From assembly GCA_030522415.1 (NCBI GenBank), contig CM060109.1, positions 23,721,301-23,785,300 on the forward strand: a stretch of DNA of 64,000 bases, read 5' to 3'. The stretch is from Channallabes apus. Lineage: Eukaryota > Chordata > Actinopteri > Siluriformes > Clariidae. The translations under genes and the position numbers were made by a program. Within the stretch, counting starts at the first letter, position 1. Each line of letters opens with the position of its first letter. Shown here piece after piece: positions 10,282 through 21,655 of the stretch. The notes below the pieces were generated by a model. It did no database searches and was not told the origin of the DNA. It saw nothing but the letters and a program-made list of their open reading frames with translations.

Positions 10282-12575
10282 GTACCGTTTTTCTAACCGC
10301 GCTGGATCTCGTGTTTGAGTTCAATTCCACCAGGTACTGTACTCCACAGACCGGTTGCGTATCGCCCTTCTCATCGCATTGCTATGCGGGCAGGCAGCTC
10401 AGTGGGCCACAGCAGTTCTGAGCCCCAATTCAGACACAGCGTACTCCTACAACAAATTCACCCACCAACTAAAGCTCACTTTTGAACATCCTGCTGGCGA
10501 GGTGGAGACCAACACCAAACTGTACCACTCACGGCAGGGAGGGTCATCCGTGAGCCGTTATACCACGGATTTCTGTATCCTTGCTGTCCAGACCACCTGG
10601 GGAGAACTCGCCAGACGAGAATTGCCCGCGACGCTGGAGGGTCTCATTCAATTGGCCCTCCGGATAGACCAACGCCTGCTCTCTTGCCCGAAGCCAGCCC
10701 CTCGGACCCTGCCGCCCACCACGCCATCGCTATCCTACACCATGCCCCACTCCTCCACTTTCTTCACCCACACCCCAGTTCCTGAGGCCTGACCTACCTT
10801 CACCTCCACAGTCACCGGACCCGTCGGATCTCCACCTCCCGCCGTGGTTGACACAGGAGCCTGGGAACCCATGCATATAGGACGCGTCTCCTTGACTGCT
10901 GCAGTACGGGAGCGGTGATTTAAAGAAGGGCTCTGCGCCTATTGTGGATTGGCGGCGCACCACCGAGCTATTTGTCCACTCCGACCGGGAAGCTCTCAGA
11001 CCCGGTGAGAAATGAGAGCGACTCACCGGGTCATATACAACTGTCCACCACCTCGACTGACTCCTCCCGCCTCATGGTTCAAGTACACCCAATTTGGCCA
11101 CAAACGAGTCAGAAGTACTGTGTTCATCGATTCCGGTGCTGCAGGTAACTTCATTGACTCCTCTTATGCCAGAAAACTGGGGGTAAAACTCGAGGCATTA
11201 TCCCACCCTATTCGGATTACATCTGTTGACAATCGGCCCCTTTCCACCTGTCCCATCACCACCAAACTCAACCCATCACCCTCCTTATTGACCAACATCA
11301 GGAACAGCTTAGATTTCACGGCAACTCCTCTCCTCCCATCATCCTTGGGTATCCGTGGCTACTTCAACATGACCCACTCATCTCCTGGACGCAAAACCGG
11401 ATTCTACAGTGGGGCGCGACCTGCACTGAACTATGTCTGTGGGCTTCGGCTGAGATGTGCTCTAGGGAGTCCCCGCCGCATACAGAGACCTGGCTGAGGT
11501 TTTCTGTAAAAGACGAGCCACTCACCTTCCTCCTCACCGGCCTTATGACCTGGCAATAGACCTCCAGCCAGGTACTGTCCCGCCCCGCGGCCACCTCTAT
11601 TACTGTCATCTACAGAGATGCAGGCGATGGAGGAGTATGTAACAAACGCTCTCCTCCATCCAATCCTCCTCCTCACCTGCTGCCGCGGGGTTTTTCTTCG
11701 TAAAGAACAGGGGCGGCGAACTTCGCCCATGTGTCGACTATCGGAGGCTCAACAACATCACTATCAAGAACTGACACCCTTTGCCTCTTACCAATTCAGC
11801 CCTGGACGCTCTCTCTGGTGCCACTATTTTTACAAAGTTGGACCTCCGAAGCGCCTACAACTTGGTGCGCATCATAGAGGGCGATGAGTGGAAGACGGCC
11901 TTCATCACCCCTAGCGGACACTATGAGAGCCTAGTAATTCCATTTGGACTGTGCAATGCCCCCGCAGCTTTTCAACACTTCATTAACGATGTCCTCCGGG
12001 ACATGCTAGGCCGGTGGGCATTCATTTACTTGGACGATATACTCATTTACTCCCACACTGTTGACGAACACATCCAGCACATCAGGGCAGTCCTAAAGAG
12101 ATTGCCCATCAGCTGTACTGCAAGTTGGAGAAGTGCGCTTTTCACGAGCACTCCACCATGTTCCTGAGTTTTGTCATCTCTCGTACCGCCCGGGGTCCAA
12201 AAACACCAAAGCAGATGCCCTCTCTCGTCAACGGACCCCATGGCTGTCCTTCCACCTTCAAAGATCATCCCACCATTACAGTTGGACCTGGAAACGAGGG
12301 TCCGCCAGGCGCAGACCACAGAGACCGAACCGGCAGGTGTGCTGCCTGGACGACTCTACGTGCCCAACACCATGAGATCAGAAGTTCTCCAGTGGGGTAA
12401 CTCCACCCCCATCTCGGGACATCTGGGCACACGACGCACCCTCCAGTGCGTCGTGTCACTGGCTTTGTCACGGGCCTGCCGGTCTCCGAAGGAAAAGACA
12501 CCATCATGTCAACATCATCGATTGGTTCTCTAAGGCTGTGCACCTGGTGGCTCTCGCCGGACTCCCGTCAGCCAA
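10282..12575 (+). pseudogene. Ty3/gypsy (sushi-like) gag-pol remnant, internally deleted
   Basis: Domains appear in the order expected of Ty3/gypsy. Gag core with LRIALLIALLCGQAAQWATAV (about 10,352-10,414) and HPAGEVETN comes first. A zinc knuckle CAYCGLAAHHRAIC follows near 10,930, then a retropepsin with the active-site phrase FIDSGAAGNFID (11,121-11,157). RT follows with [26 protein letters not shown] and the catalytic YLDD (11,835-12,040). Sequence then jumps near 12,180 from the RT palm/connection to YRPGSKNTKADALSR, which normally follows RNase H, so RNase H is deleted. The integrase start (GRLYVPNTMRSEVLQWG) is followed by a second jump, and the element ends near 12,575. Many stops and frameshifts are present; it cannot make a functional polyprotein. 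The zinc knuckle, protease and RT sequences resemble the sushi-ichi/RTL lineage. Confidence 0.85.
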
Positions 12576-12599
12576 AAGTACAGCCTCTAAACATACCAG

Positions 12600-13145
12600 T
12601 TCACTATAAAACTCCATGAGTCCCCTAGATCTGCTTCTTTACTGTACATAAGGCAAATCAATTCATAAAAATGCTTGTCTAAATAAATTAGGTTTTTAGC
12701 CTAGACGTAAATAAAAAGTTTTTTAGCCTAGACTGAATCATGAACATTCATTGGAAGGCTATTCCATAACTTTGGTGCTTTGAAAAAAAAAAAAAAAAAA
12801 GCTCTGCCCCCTGCTGTAATTTTCATAATACTGACAAGCAGCCAGCATCCTTTGATTCAAGTAGGTTTTGAGCGTAAGACACTAGCAATTCACTGAGGTA
12901 CTTTTGCACGAGACCATTTAGTAATTTACAGTATAGGACAATAGTAGTATTTGTAAAATCAGTGCGAAATTTCACTGGGCACCAAGGCAGTGTGGATACA
13001 ATAGGGGCGATGTGCTCACATCTTTTGGATCTAGTGAGGACTCTCGCTGCATTCCAACCAGACAGTAAGGTGTTACAACAGTCCAACCTAGAGTTGATAT
13101 GAATCGACATAAATTTTTCTGCATTGTTTAGTGACAATATATTCC
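12600..13145 (-). mobile_element. L2 LINE 3' fragment, part 1
   Basis: On the minus strand this matches the 3' end of the L2 element at 36.8-41.8 kb, from the C-terminal RT region (SRLDCCNTLLSG, VLTRSKRCEHIAP) down to TLPWCPVKFRTDF and the stop. It is 5'-truncated and frameshifted. It is interrupted at 13,146 and resumes at 13,546. Confidence 0.75.
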
Positions 13146-13545
13146 TGATCTGGGAGGCTCAGTCAAACACACAGAAAGTCTGTCAGAAAGGTCTCTGTTT
13201 ATTAAGAGCAAAAGATGGGGGTTTTATATGTTTGATCAAACGCCTGTGCCATCGACATACTACAAAGAACATAAAATGTCCTGGTGAGATCCTGAAGAAC
13301 AAAGGAGAGGAAGACAGAGAGGTGTCCGTCCAGAGACCAATACACGAGATGTTGGCTCAGATTATGGGGAGAGGGGGAAGGAGACAAAGAAAGATAGAAT
13401 GAGAAGGTGAACATGGGAGCGTTCGCACCTTTAAGAACAGAAGCGAGAGGAGACAGGAAGATAGCAGCAAGATTTAACATGTTAATATTAGATCTATGAT
13501 AAAGAGAGCAAGTGAGTAGAAATAACTCCTTTTTATATAAAATAA
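13146..13545. mobile_element. Insertion of about 400 bp within the L2 fragment
   Basis: The L2 similarity stops at TGATCTGGGAG and restarts at TTCTTACATTTCTGAGATG, so the intervening block is an insertion. It contains CTCTGTTTATTAAGAGC near its left end, an inverted AATAAA-like signal, which would suit a minus-strand solo LTR. I could not identify terminal repeats. Confidence 0.45.
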
Positions 13546-13965
13546 TTCTTACATTTCTGAGATGAAAGAATGCTATCCTGGTAATATTATCTACATGAGC
13601 TTTGAATTTATTGCAATCTCTAATCACACGGAGGTATTTTACTGTTGCACAGGAGGGAATAGAAAGGCCATCCAGAGTTATTGTGTGATCAAAAAGCTTA
13701 CTTCAAGGTGCATGCTCCTAGTACAAGTACTTCTGTCTTGTCAGGATTAAGTAGAAGGAAGTTCATTAACATCCATTGCTCTACTTTAGTAAGATGTTTT
13801 TTCTTTTTGATTGCTGATACTATTTGCTTGAGAATACGTGTTGGTATGGGATCTAATACACAGGTTGATGATTTTGCAGAAGAGATGAGTGAAATTAGGT
13901 CATTCTCTTCAAGTGGAGTTCAAGTATTCTTAGTTCTGATCTAATATGGATTTTTACAATTTTGA
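13546..13965 (-). mobile_element. L2 LINE fragment, part 2
   Basis: This continues the same L2 copy upstream. The minus strand encodes the region equivalent to [16 protein letters not shown] and the thumb region of the 37.8-40.8 kb ORF2, then a deletion brings in sequence equivalent to ORF2 residues near the RT start (about 13,800-13,940). It is non-functional. Confidence 0.7.
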
Positions 13966-14928
13966 TGTTTACAATTTTGTTTTTAAAAAAAGTTCAACAT
14001 CCTCACTATTACATGTCATCAATATGGAGATTTCTGTAGTGGAATTATTAGTTAATACTAATAATAAATAGTTTTGAGGCTAATCGTTCACAGACTGAGG
14101 CTATGAGTCTGTTCAGAGAAAGCCACTGCACGTGTGATTACAGGATGAGCTCGTGTCTCTGCAGAAACAGGTACAATGACACATCAGAGCAACATATCAA
14201 TACAAATATAATCTTAGCATCAGCACAGCACAGAATTATTTGCCTGGCTTCAAGATTAATAAAAAAAATAACTTGTTGGAAATAACGTGTTCCCTTGTTG
14301 GAAAACAAATCCCACAAATCCCTAAATCATACAATGTTCGTATACCTTGTGCTGCTGGATAAAGCGATACAGAGGCTTGTGTGTGTTCTGCCTTGTATCT
14401 CATTTTTGAAACCTCAGTAAAACCCAGCAAACATTTGGACGTTTGATGACCGTTGAAATGACGTCCCTCCGACACTGTTGAAAAATAGTTCCAAAATGAA
14501 AGTTGAACGGACGTTTTTGACATTATCTGATTTACATCAGTTGTCATAAATCGTCCAGTTTTTTGCTTGGAGTGTATATATTGAACCACACTTAGCTAAA
14601 AGTAAATGTAATGGCTATACATTCAATCCCAGACAATTGTAGACGTGTTCAAACATCTTTGAATGCATAGTTAGGAAATGTTTTGTGTCACATATTTTTA
14701 CCAATTAATGACGTTCTACAGTGACTGCTTTGGCCGGGGACACTCGTCGCCGTTAGACCAATGTTTGCTCAGAATTGCTTTATGCGTCGAGCCCACAGAC
14801 CCACAGACTATTGCAGGTGGGAGGGAAAAACCTGCAGGGGAAAGTCCTGACATAAATCAGTTGTAGGCGTTGAGCTTATTTTTGAGCTGATGCTGTACTT
14901 TTACCAGACCCCAAAAGGACCTGTTAGG

Positions 14929-14930
<2 letters not shown>
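13966..14930. repeat. Decayed flank of a protease-gene unit; small MITE at about 14,418-14,574
   Basis: The stretch 14,103-14,270 (TGTTCAGA, CACTGCA, TGATTACAGG, TGCAGAAACA, AGCACAGAATTAT) is similar to 21,490-21,640 and 43,980-44,120, which lie downstream of a protease footprint. The stretch 14,905-14,930 (CCAGACCCCAAAAG) before a TG repeat matches 22,968 and 44,710. An embedded block between CCCAGCAAACATTTGGACG and an inverted CTGGACGATTTATGACA looks like a small MITE. No coding exon survives. Confidence 0.5.

Positions 14931-14932
<2 letters not shown>

Positions 14933-15015
<83 letters not shown>
14933..15015. repeat. (TG)n microsatellite, left part
   Basis: About 41 uninterrupted TG units. 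The hAT element starting at 15,016 is inserted in it; the repeat resumes at 19,097. Confidence 0.95.
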
Positions 15016-15016
<1 letters not shown>

Positions 15017-15729
15017 AGTGGCGGCTGCTAGCTTTTGAAACAGGGGAAGCTCATATTAGGCCTTCATCATAAATTTTTTTATTATAATTACATTTTTCAT
15101 CATAAAAAATCACCTGCAAATCTGCAAAACTCGAATCTCTGTAGGCTACAGAGATTCAAGTTCAGTCCCATGCGGATTGAGGGGCGTTTCTAAGATTTTC
15201 AGGTAAGGGGGGCGCAGCCCCATAGATGTTTAACACAGAATCAGTACTCAAATGAGTCTTCTTGATCACACATGCTGTTTACCGTATAAACCTTTTTCTA
15301 TGTACAGGTACAATAAAAAAAAATATAACCAGAAAACAGCATATAACTTTAAACTTACATTGATTAGCAATATAAACAACACACCTACAGTATGAGGATG
15401 GAATAAACTGTGTGCATGCCAATAGTGTCAAACATTTATCTGTTCATTCTTTGACAATACTGTTGTACTGTGACAAAAACCCTACTCTAAGGCTAATAAA
15501 TGTATTTTACGATTTGGGACATTATTTAATACAATATTTATTACAAAAAAAAAGGATTTTTCTATCTCTGTAAATCACACTGCTATACAGTTAAACGAGA
15601 GCATTGAATGCTGTCTGTCACTATTTTTAATCATTTATGTTCATAACTCTATGGTAGTTAATGCCATATGCACTGGGCACACAGCTGGTGTGATGTGGGT
15701 GAGCACAGCGAAGGATGTGAGTTAGAAGA

Positions 15730-18636
15730 GAAGGAGACATTCTGAGTTAGATGAAGTGATGCAGAGCATCCCCAGAGGTGAGAGAGTGTGATTGGTGCAG
15801 ACTTCAATGGACATGTTGGGGATGGGAACAGAGGTGATGAAAATGTGATGGGCAGGTTTGGTCTTCAGAACAGGAATGTAGAAGGACAGATGGTGGTGGA
15901 CTTTGCAAAGAGGATGGAAATGGCAGTAGTAAATACTTTCTTCCAGAAGACGCAGGAACATAGGGTGACATATAAGAGTGGAGGCAGAAGCACTCAGGTG
16001 GACTACATCTTGTGTCGACGTTGTAATCTGAAAGAGATCAGTGACTGCAAAGTGTTGGTAGGGGAGAGTGTAGCCAGACAACACAGAATGGTGGTGTGTA
16101 AAATAACCCTGGTGGTGAGGAAGGTGAAGAGAACAAAGGCAGAACAGAGGACAAAGTGGTGGAAGCTGAGAAAGGAAGAATGTTGTGTAGTCTTCAGGGA
16201 GGAGTTGAGACAGGCTCTGGGTGGTCAGGCAGTGCTGCCAGTTGACTGGACAACTACAGCCAATGTGATCAGGGAGACAGGTAAGGGAAAAGTGGACAAG
16301 GAGACTTGGTGGTGGAACGAGGAAGTCCAGGAGTATATACAGGGAAAGAGGCTAGCTAAGAAGAAGTGGGACTCGGAGAGGACTGAAGAGAGTAGACAGG
16401 AGTACAGGGAGATGCAGCGTAAGGTGAAGGTAGAGGTGGCAAAGGCCAAACAAAGAGCATATGAGGACTTGTATGCTAGGCTGGACAGTAAGGAGGGAGA
16501 GGTGGATCTGTACAGGTTGGCGAGGCAGAGAGATAGAGATGGGAAGGATGTGCAGCAGGTTAGAGTGATTAAAGATAGAGATGGAAATGTACTGACAGAT
16601 GCCAGGAGGGTGATGGGAAGATGGAAGGAGTGCTTTGAGGAGTTGATGAATGAGGAAAACGATAGAGAACAAAGAGTAGAAGAGGTGACTGTTGTGGAAC
16701 AGGAAGTAGCAAATATTAGTAAAGTGAGGTGAGAAGGGCATTGAAGAGGATGAAGAGTGGAAAGGCTGTTGGTCCTGATGAAATACCTGTGGAGGTATGG
16801 AAATGCTTAGGAGAGGTGGCAGTAGAGTTTCTGACTAGTTTGTTTAACAAGATCTTGGAGAGTGAGAGGATTCCAGAAGAATGGAGGAGAAGTGGATTGG
16901 TGCCGATTTTTAAGAACAAGGGAGAGAGCTGCATTACAGAGGCATAAAGCTAATGAGCCATACAGTGAAGCTGTGGGAAAGAGTAGTGGAAGCTAGGTTA
17001 AGGGCAGAGGTGAGCATTTGTGAGCAGCAATATGGTTTCATGCCTAGAAAGAGTACATCAGAAGCAGTATTTGCTTTGCGAATGCTGGTGGAGAAGTACA
17101 GAGAAGGTAATAAAGAGTTGCTTTGTGTCTTTGTAGATTTAGAGAAGGCGTACGACAGGGTGCCGAGAGAGGAGCTGTGGTGTTCTATAAGGAAGTCTGG
17201 AGTGGCAGAGAAGTATGTTAGAGTGGTGCAGGACATGTACACTGCAAATTATCTGACACTTGCTATGATTTAAAATCTGACTTTCAGACATGATAGATAA
17301 TTTGCCTTGTTTTAAAAATTACTTACTTGTTTTTAATATTTGATTTTATATCATAATCTTAAACTGAGCATGAGTATATCATTTTGTCTTTATTAGTCCA
17401 GAAATCCTAAATTGGATAGAATAGCTCTTAAAATAAGCTAAATTAGTTATTTCACCAGACGCCTCACAAAATAAAACTTCTTTTAAGATTCTTTGACAAA
17501 TTCAAAGATTTGTTTGCTCAGTTTGCTTGATTTAAAAATCTTATTTCAAGATTTCTTACCAAGTAAAATTTACTTGCTGCATGGACAGATAATTTCACTA
17601 GTTTTAGGTAATTTTTTTATCAAATGTAGTAATTGTTTCTTATTTTTAGACTAACAATTTTTGCAGTGTATGAGAGCTGTAAGACAGTGGTGAGATGTGC
17701 TGTAGGTGTGACAGAAGAGTTCAAAGTGGAGGTGGGTCTGCATCAAGGATCGGCTCTGAGCCCCTTTTTGTTTGCTTTGGTAATGGACAGGATGACAGAT
17801 GAAGTTATACAGGATGAAAATATGAGCTATGGACTATGATGTTTGCAGATGACATTGTGCTTTGTAGCGAGAGTAGGGAACAGGTGGAAGAAAATTTGGA
17901 GAGGTGGAGGTATGCTCTGGAAAGCAGAGGAATGAAGGTTAGCTGCAGCAAGACAGAATACATGTGTGTGAATGAGAGGAACCCAAGAGTAACGGTGAGG
18001 CTTCAGGGAGCAGAGGTAAAGAAGGTGCAGGATTTTAAGTACTTAGGGTCAACGGTCCAGAGCAACGGAGAGTGTGGAAAGGAGGTGAAGAGGCGAGTAC
18101 AGGCAGGTTGGAATGGGTGGAGAAAAGTTTCAAGTGTGTTGTGCGATAAAAGAGTGTCAGCGAGAATGAAAGGAAAGGTGTACAGGACAGTGGTGAGATC
18201 AGCGATGCTCTATGGCTTAGAGACAGTGACACTGAAGAAAAGACAGGAGGCAGAGTTGGAGGTAGCAGAGCTGAAGATGTTGAGGTTCTCCTCGGGAGTG
18301 ACAAGGATGGATAGGATCAAGAATGAGTTCATCAGAGGGACAACCCATGTGAGATGTTTTGGAGATAAAGTCAGAGAGGCCAGATTGAGGTGGTTTGGAC
18401 ATGTTCAGAGGAGAGATGGTGAATATATTGGTAGAAGGATGCTGAGATTTTAACTGCCAGGCAAGAGGTCTAGAGGAAGACCAAAGAGGAGATTTATGGA
18501 TGCAGTGAGAGAGGCCATGAAGATAGTTGGTGTGAGAGAAGAGGATGCAGAGGATAGGGTAAGATGGAGGCAGATGATTCGCTGTGGCGACCCCTGAAAG
18601 GGAATAGCCAAAAGACAAAGAAGAAGAAGAAGACAC
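15730..18636 (+). mobile_element. RTE-clade LINE, 5'-truncated and frameshifted
   Basis: This reads as one long ORF2 broken into frames. At 15,788-16,731 is an endonuclease C-terminal part with GADFNGHVGDGN and STQVDYILCRR, followed by a basic linker. At 16,732-16,945 is the RT start with MKSGKAVGPDEIPVEVW and [14 protein letters not shown]. At 16,950-17,238 are [12 protein letters not shown] and [17 protein letters not shown]. At 17,670-17,840 is GLHQGSALSPFLFALVMDRM. At 17,836-18,453 are MMFADDIVLCSESREQVEEN (catalytic FADD), FKYLGSTVQSNG and LRWFGHVQRRDGEYIGRRML. The 3' end near 18,590 reads CGCTGTGGCGACCCC and closes with an AAG-rich tail. Inactivating changes are frameshifts near 16,731, 16,935 and 17,830, and a MITE at 17,240-17,668. 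Reverse transcription of its own RNA is the normal role. Confidence 0.9.
17240..17668. mobile_element. 429-bp MITE (CACTGCAAA ends, TA duplication)
   Basis: The ends are CACTGCAAATT and TTTTTGCAGTG, flanked by TA at 17,238-17,239 and 17,669-17,670. It interrupts the RT domain of the RTE LINE. Skipping it rejoins the RT reading frame from VVQDMY to the following CKTVVRCAVG region, so the borders are exact. It is A/T-rich with no coding capacity. The TA duplication suggests mobilisation by a Tc1/mariner-like enzyme; the CACTG end is also seen in CMC/Chapaev elements, so the class is uncertain. Confidence 0.85.
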
Positions 18637-19095
18637 ACCTTAGCTTAATCCTCCCTCTGTGATGGTGAATTGAAGACCCGCTGAAAGACGGCGAGGAGCC
18701 GAAGGAGCCGAAGCCGCTTTCATATCAAATTTAAAGGGGACGATTGACGACCAGCAATTTGTGTGGTTTATGGAGAATTTTTAGGGGGGCTGAGTACAAA
18801 TGTTAGGGGGGCTAAAGCTAAAAGCTAGTCTGTGCTTCGCCATAGAGCTTCAGTGAAGCTGGGCTTCAGGGGGAAGGTTTAATGCGCTGTGCTGCACGGA
18901 AATATATGACAAGAAAATCACGTCAAACAATATACAATAAATACCTGATTCTGAACGAGCTAGTCATGAAGTTGAACGCGTTCTAGCGCACTTTTATTAA
19001 ACTAATATAAATACGACAGTGCATATATGAGCATTTATTTTCTGACATAGTAGGGGAAGCTGAGCTTCCCTTGTAGTCTTAGAGCAGCCGCCACT

Positions 19096-19096
<1 letters not shown>

Positions 19097-19172
<76 letters not shown>

Positions 19173-19223
19173 TTGTGTGTCTGTGTGTGTGTGTGTGTCT
19201 GTGTGTGTGTCTCTGTCTGTGTG
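19097..19223. repeat. (TG)n microsatellite, right part
   Basis: The first about 70 bases are pure GT; the rest is impure (ATGTGTTTG, CTGTGTG). It is the continuation of the repeat at 14,933-15,015. Confidence 0.9.
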
Positions 19224-19765
19224 AAATGTGAGATCTGATGTGTTCTATGCAGGAAAGAGTGAGCAGTTGTGGTAAATAGGTTGTAAAAATATGTATCAAG
19301 GTAACATTTTGTTCCACCTCAATCGGCCCTCTTGCCTAACCAACTTCCTTCTAAATGTCTTAAGTGATGAGGGAACTCAGTGCTGCAATTTTAAATACAA
19401 AGTTTGTAAGATTTTTTTTAATTCAGCTAAATGAAATAAGCTTTGCACAGTATATTCCATATATATGCAGATATATAAATGGCAGAAATTACAAAAACCA
19501 AGAATAAACATTTTTATGAAACTAAATCATTGATTATGTGTCAGATGCAAAGAAAATATTTGATTTGAGCAAGTAATCGTGATGCTTAAAAAAATATTAC
19601 CTTGGTGTTTTTAAGTTAATTAAGCAGTAAGGCAAAATGAGAAACAGACCATGGACCATATGATTAACTGTGAAAAAGACAACGGATGTGTAAAACATTT
19701 TAAACACCTCAGCTAAGTTTTATTTTACAGTATAATTTAACTTTCACATTAAAAGGAACATAAAA
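19224..19765. other. No recognisable gene
   Basis: A/T-rich sequence. TTTTGTTCCACC near 19,308 resembles the stretch at 33,090 and 56,520, suggesting another remnant of the repeated locus unit, but the match is short. Confidence 0.35.
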
Positions 19766-19769
19766 GGAT

Positions 19770-19996
19770 CTATAGGGCATACCGGGCAATGCCCGGTGGG
19801 CCGACGCACATTTTTGGGCCGCACGCGACCCCCCCACAGTCCGTCGCATGCTCTGAACGCGCGTTTTTTGGTCCCAGTCCAGACCTGCTTGTAATACTGA
19901 AAAGTGTGTATTATAATCACAAAAAAATATATTTTTTAATCCCTCTCGCAACCCCTCGAAATTATTCCGCGACCCCCAGTTTGGGAACCACTGGCC
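19770..19996. mobile_element. hAT-derived fragment
   Basis: The right end reads CGCGACCCCCAGTTTGGGAACCACTGG, whose reverse complement has the CCAGTGGTTCCCAAACTGGG style of hAT (Charlie-like) ends. The last 17 bases also form the left border of the tandem duplication (shared with 42,469). Confidence 0.5.
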
Positions 19997-19997
19997 T

Positions 19998-20278
19998 ATA
20001 ACACTGTATTCAGGGTCATAGAGAGCCTATCCCAGGAGGCTTGGGGCACGATGCGGGGTACACCCTGGACACGCTCATTTACACACACTACACTACAATT
20101 TGGAAATGCCAATTAGCCTAATCTGCAGGTCTTTGGACTGTGAGAGGAAACCAGAGTACCTGGAGGAAACCCACCAAGCAAACTCAATGCACACAGAGAC
20201 AGGAATCGAGCCTGGCCAGAATCGAACCCGGACCCTGGAGGTGCAAGGCGGCAATTCTAACCACTACACCACCGTGCC
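19998..20278 (-). mobile_element. tRNA-derived SINE (shared with copy B)
   Basis: DANA/Mermaid-like body (CTATCCCAGGAGGCTTGGGGC, GAGGAAACC, CCCACCAAGCAAACTC) with the tRNA-like head at the right. Its partner in copy B is 42,490-42,773. An 8-base deletion (TTATCCTG-like) near the left end distinguishes the A copy. Confidence 0.8.
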
Positions 20279-20405
20279 ATCCCAACAGTGAATAATCTTG
20301 TGTGGCTTAAGTTTGGAGACCACAATGATGGGGTTTTAGGGTTGTGTCTTAGTGATGTAAGTAACAGACTTGAATTAGTAAACTTTGTCATAATATTACT
20401 AGACC

Positions 20406-20428
20406 TGGTGTGTATGTGTGTGTGTGTG

Positions 20429-20466
<38 letters not shown>
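20406..20466. repeat. (TG)n microsatellite
   Basis: TG repeat with a single GC interruption. The partner at 42,903-42,968 is uninterrupted and slightly longer. Confidence 0.95.
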
Positions 20467-20468
<2 letters not shown>

Positions 20469-20575
20469 GTGAATTGTCTGTGCTCTGATCCTGTCTGACT
20501 CATTCTGTTGCCCTGCTTCTGGTTGGAGATCTTGTTGCATGGAAGCCTGCATGGTCTGCTTGGGATGTCTATGGT

Positions 20576-20578
<3 letters not shown>

Positions 20579-20663
<85 letters not shown>
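20579..20663. repeat. (TA)n followed by T tract
   Basis: About 29 TA units run directly into a 27-base T tract. The partner in copy B (43,083-43,151) has a shorter TA and T tract. Confidence 0.95.
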
Positions 20664-20669
<6 letters not shown>

Positions 20670-20689
20670 TTTTTCATCTGGAATCTTCT

Positions 20690-21655
20690 GCTGAAGTACT
20701 TCTATATAATATGAGACATCAAAATGATACACCACATCATCAAAATTCATTAACTATGAAATGATATTGCTTTGAAGTTGTTTTGCTCATGTGCATTCTA
20801 AAATATACTCTTTGCATGGTGATTTTGGCGATATCTTCTTAAACATTTGATTTGTCTGTTGCGAAGTTTTGTTAAAAAATTTTTTCATAAAATCCATAAA
20901 AAAATTATAAAATCCATAAAGATCTGCAGTCCATAAAAATAAAATAAAATTGGAGAGCTGTCAATAGATACAATGTGGGGTTAAGGGCCAAATTTAAACT
21001 TATTGAACTATACACTAAAGAGTGAACACAATGGAAATATCCATAATCAAATTAAATGTCTGTAAACCTCTCATATGGGCATTTACGTTGTAAAGTAAAT
21101 AAGAATTCCTTCCTTTACTGAAATCTTAAAAAGAAAAAAAAATTAAACTAAATTATGCAAATTCAAGTCTGATAGAAAGACATGGTGGTGGTGGGTTTGA
21201 TAGTCAGGAACAGCGGTGGGGGGGGAGGCGCAAGACTGGTCTCTGCAAATAGCTCTTCATTGTTGTAACCTGAGATATTAGAATGACAGAAATAGCTCTT
21301 ATTCGCCTAGTTAAACTACGCTGTTTTAAGTCTGATAAAGAGGAACTTGGAGGGAAAGCCCCAGAGTGTGTCTCAGTCACACAGACTGTTGCAGTTTAAA
21401 GTAATTAATACGGAAAAACATAAGCATGAGTTTTTTTTTCTTATAATTACAGTACAATTAGTTTTAAGACTAAAAATCAGCACAGCACAGGAATGCCCAT
21501 TTACAGTCTCTGTTCAGATTAAACCACTGCAGGCATGATTACAGGCTGAGCTCAGGTATCTGCAGAAACAAGAGAGAATGAAACATCAGACCAACTTATC
21601 AAATTACGTATAATCTTGTGAATCAGCACAGAATTATCTACACAGCTTTAAGATT
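20690..21655 (+). pseudogene. Footprint of a deleted granzyme-like gene (flanks only)
   Basis: The left part (ACTTCTATATAAT, GAGACATCA, GATATCTTCTTAAA, TTTGTCTGTTG, then CAATGTGGGGTTA) matches the 5' flank of the granzyme gene at 25,715-26,870. The right part, from about 21,000 (ACTAAAGAGTGAACA, ACCTCTCATATGGGCATTTA, TTGTAAAGTAAATAAGAAT), matches the last codons and 3' flank of that gene at 28,800-29,160. The gene body of about 1.9 kb between them is absent. This is a paralogous unit whose gene was deleted before the tandem duplication, because copy B has the same footprint at 43,150-44,125. Confidence 0.7.

Larger units (their letters stand above)
15016..19096. mobile_element. hAT-type transposon inserted in a TG repeat, carrying a LINE
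   Basis: The left end CAGTGGCGGCTGCTAG and the right end AGCAGCCGCCACTG are inverted repeats, followed inside by ACAGGGGAAGCTC and GAGCTTCCCTTGT. On both sides the neighbouring bases are GTGTGTGT, consistent with an 8-bp hAT target-site duplication that cannot be resolved in a TG repeat. No transposase gene is visible, so the element is non-autonomous. Removing the internal RTE LINE (15,730-18,636) leaves roughly 1.2 kb. Internal phrases such as GGGGGGCGCAGCCCCATAG are typical of this family in fish. Confidence 0.85.

Noticed and set aside
20388..20750. Open frames with long His-Thr or Tyr-Ile runs
   Set aside because: They arise from TG and TA microsatellites and T tracts.
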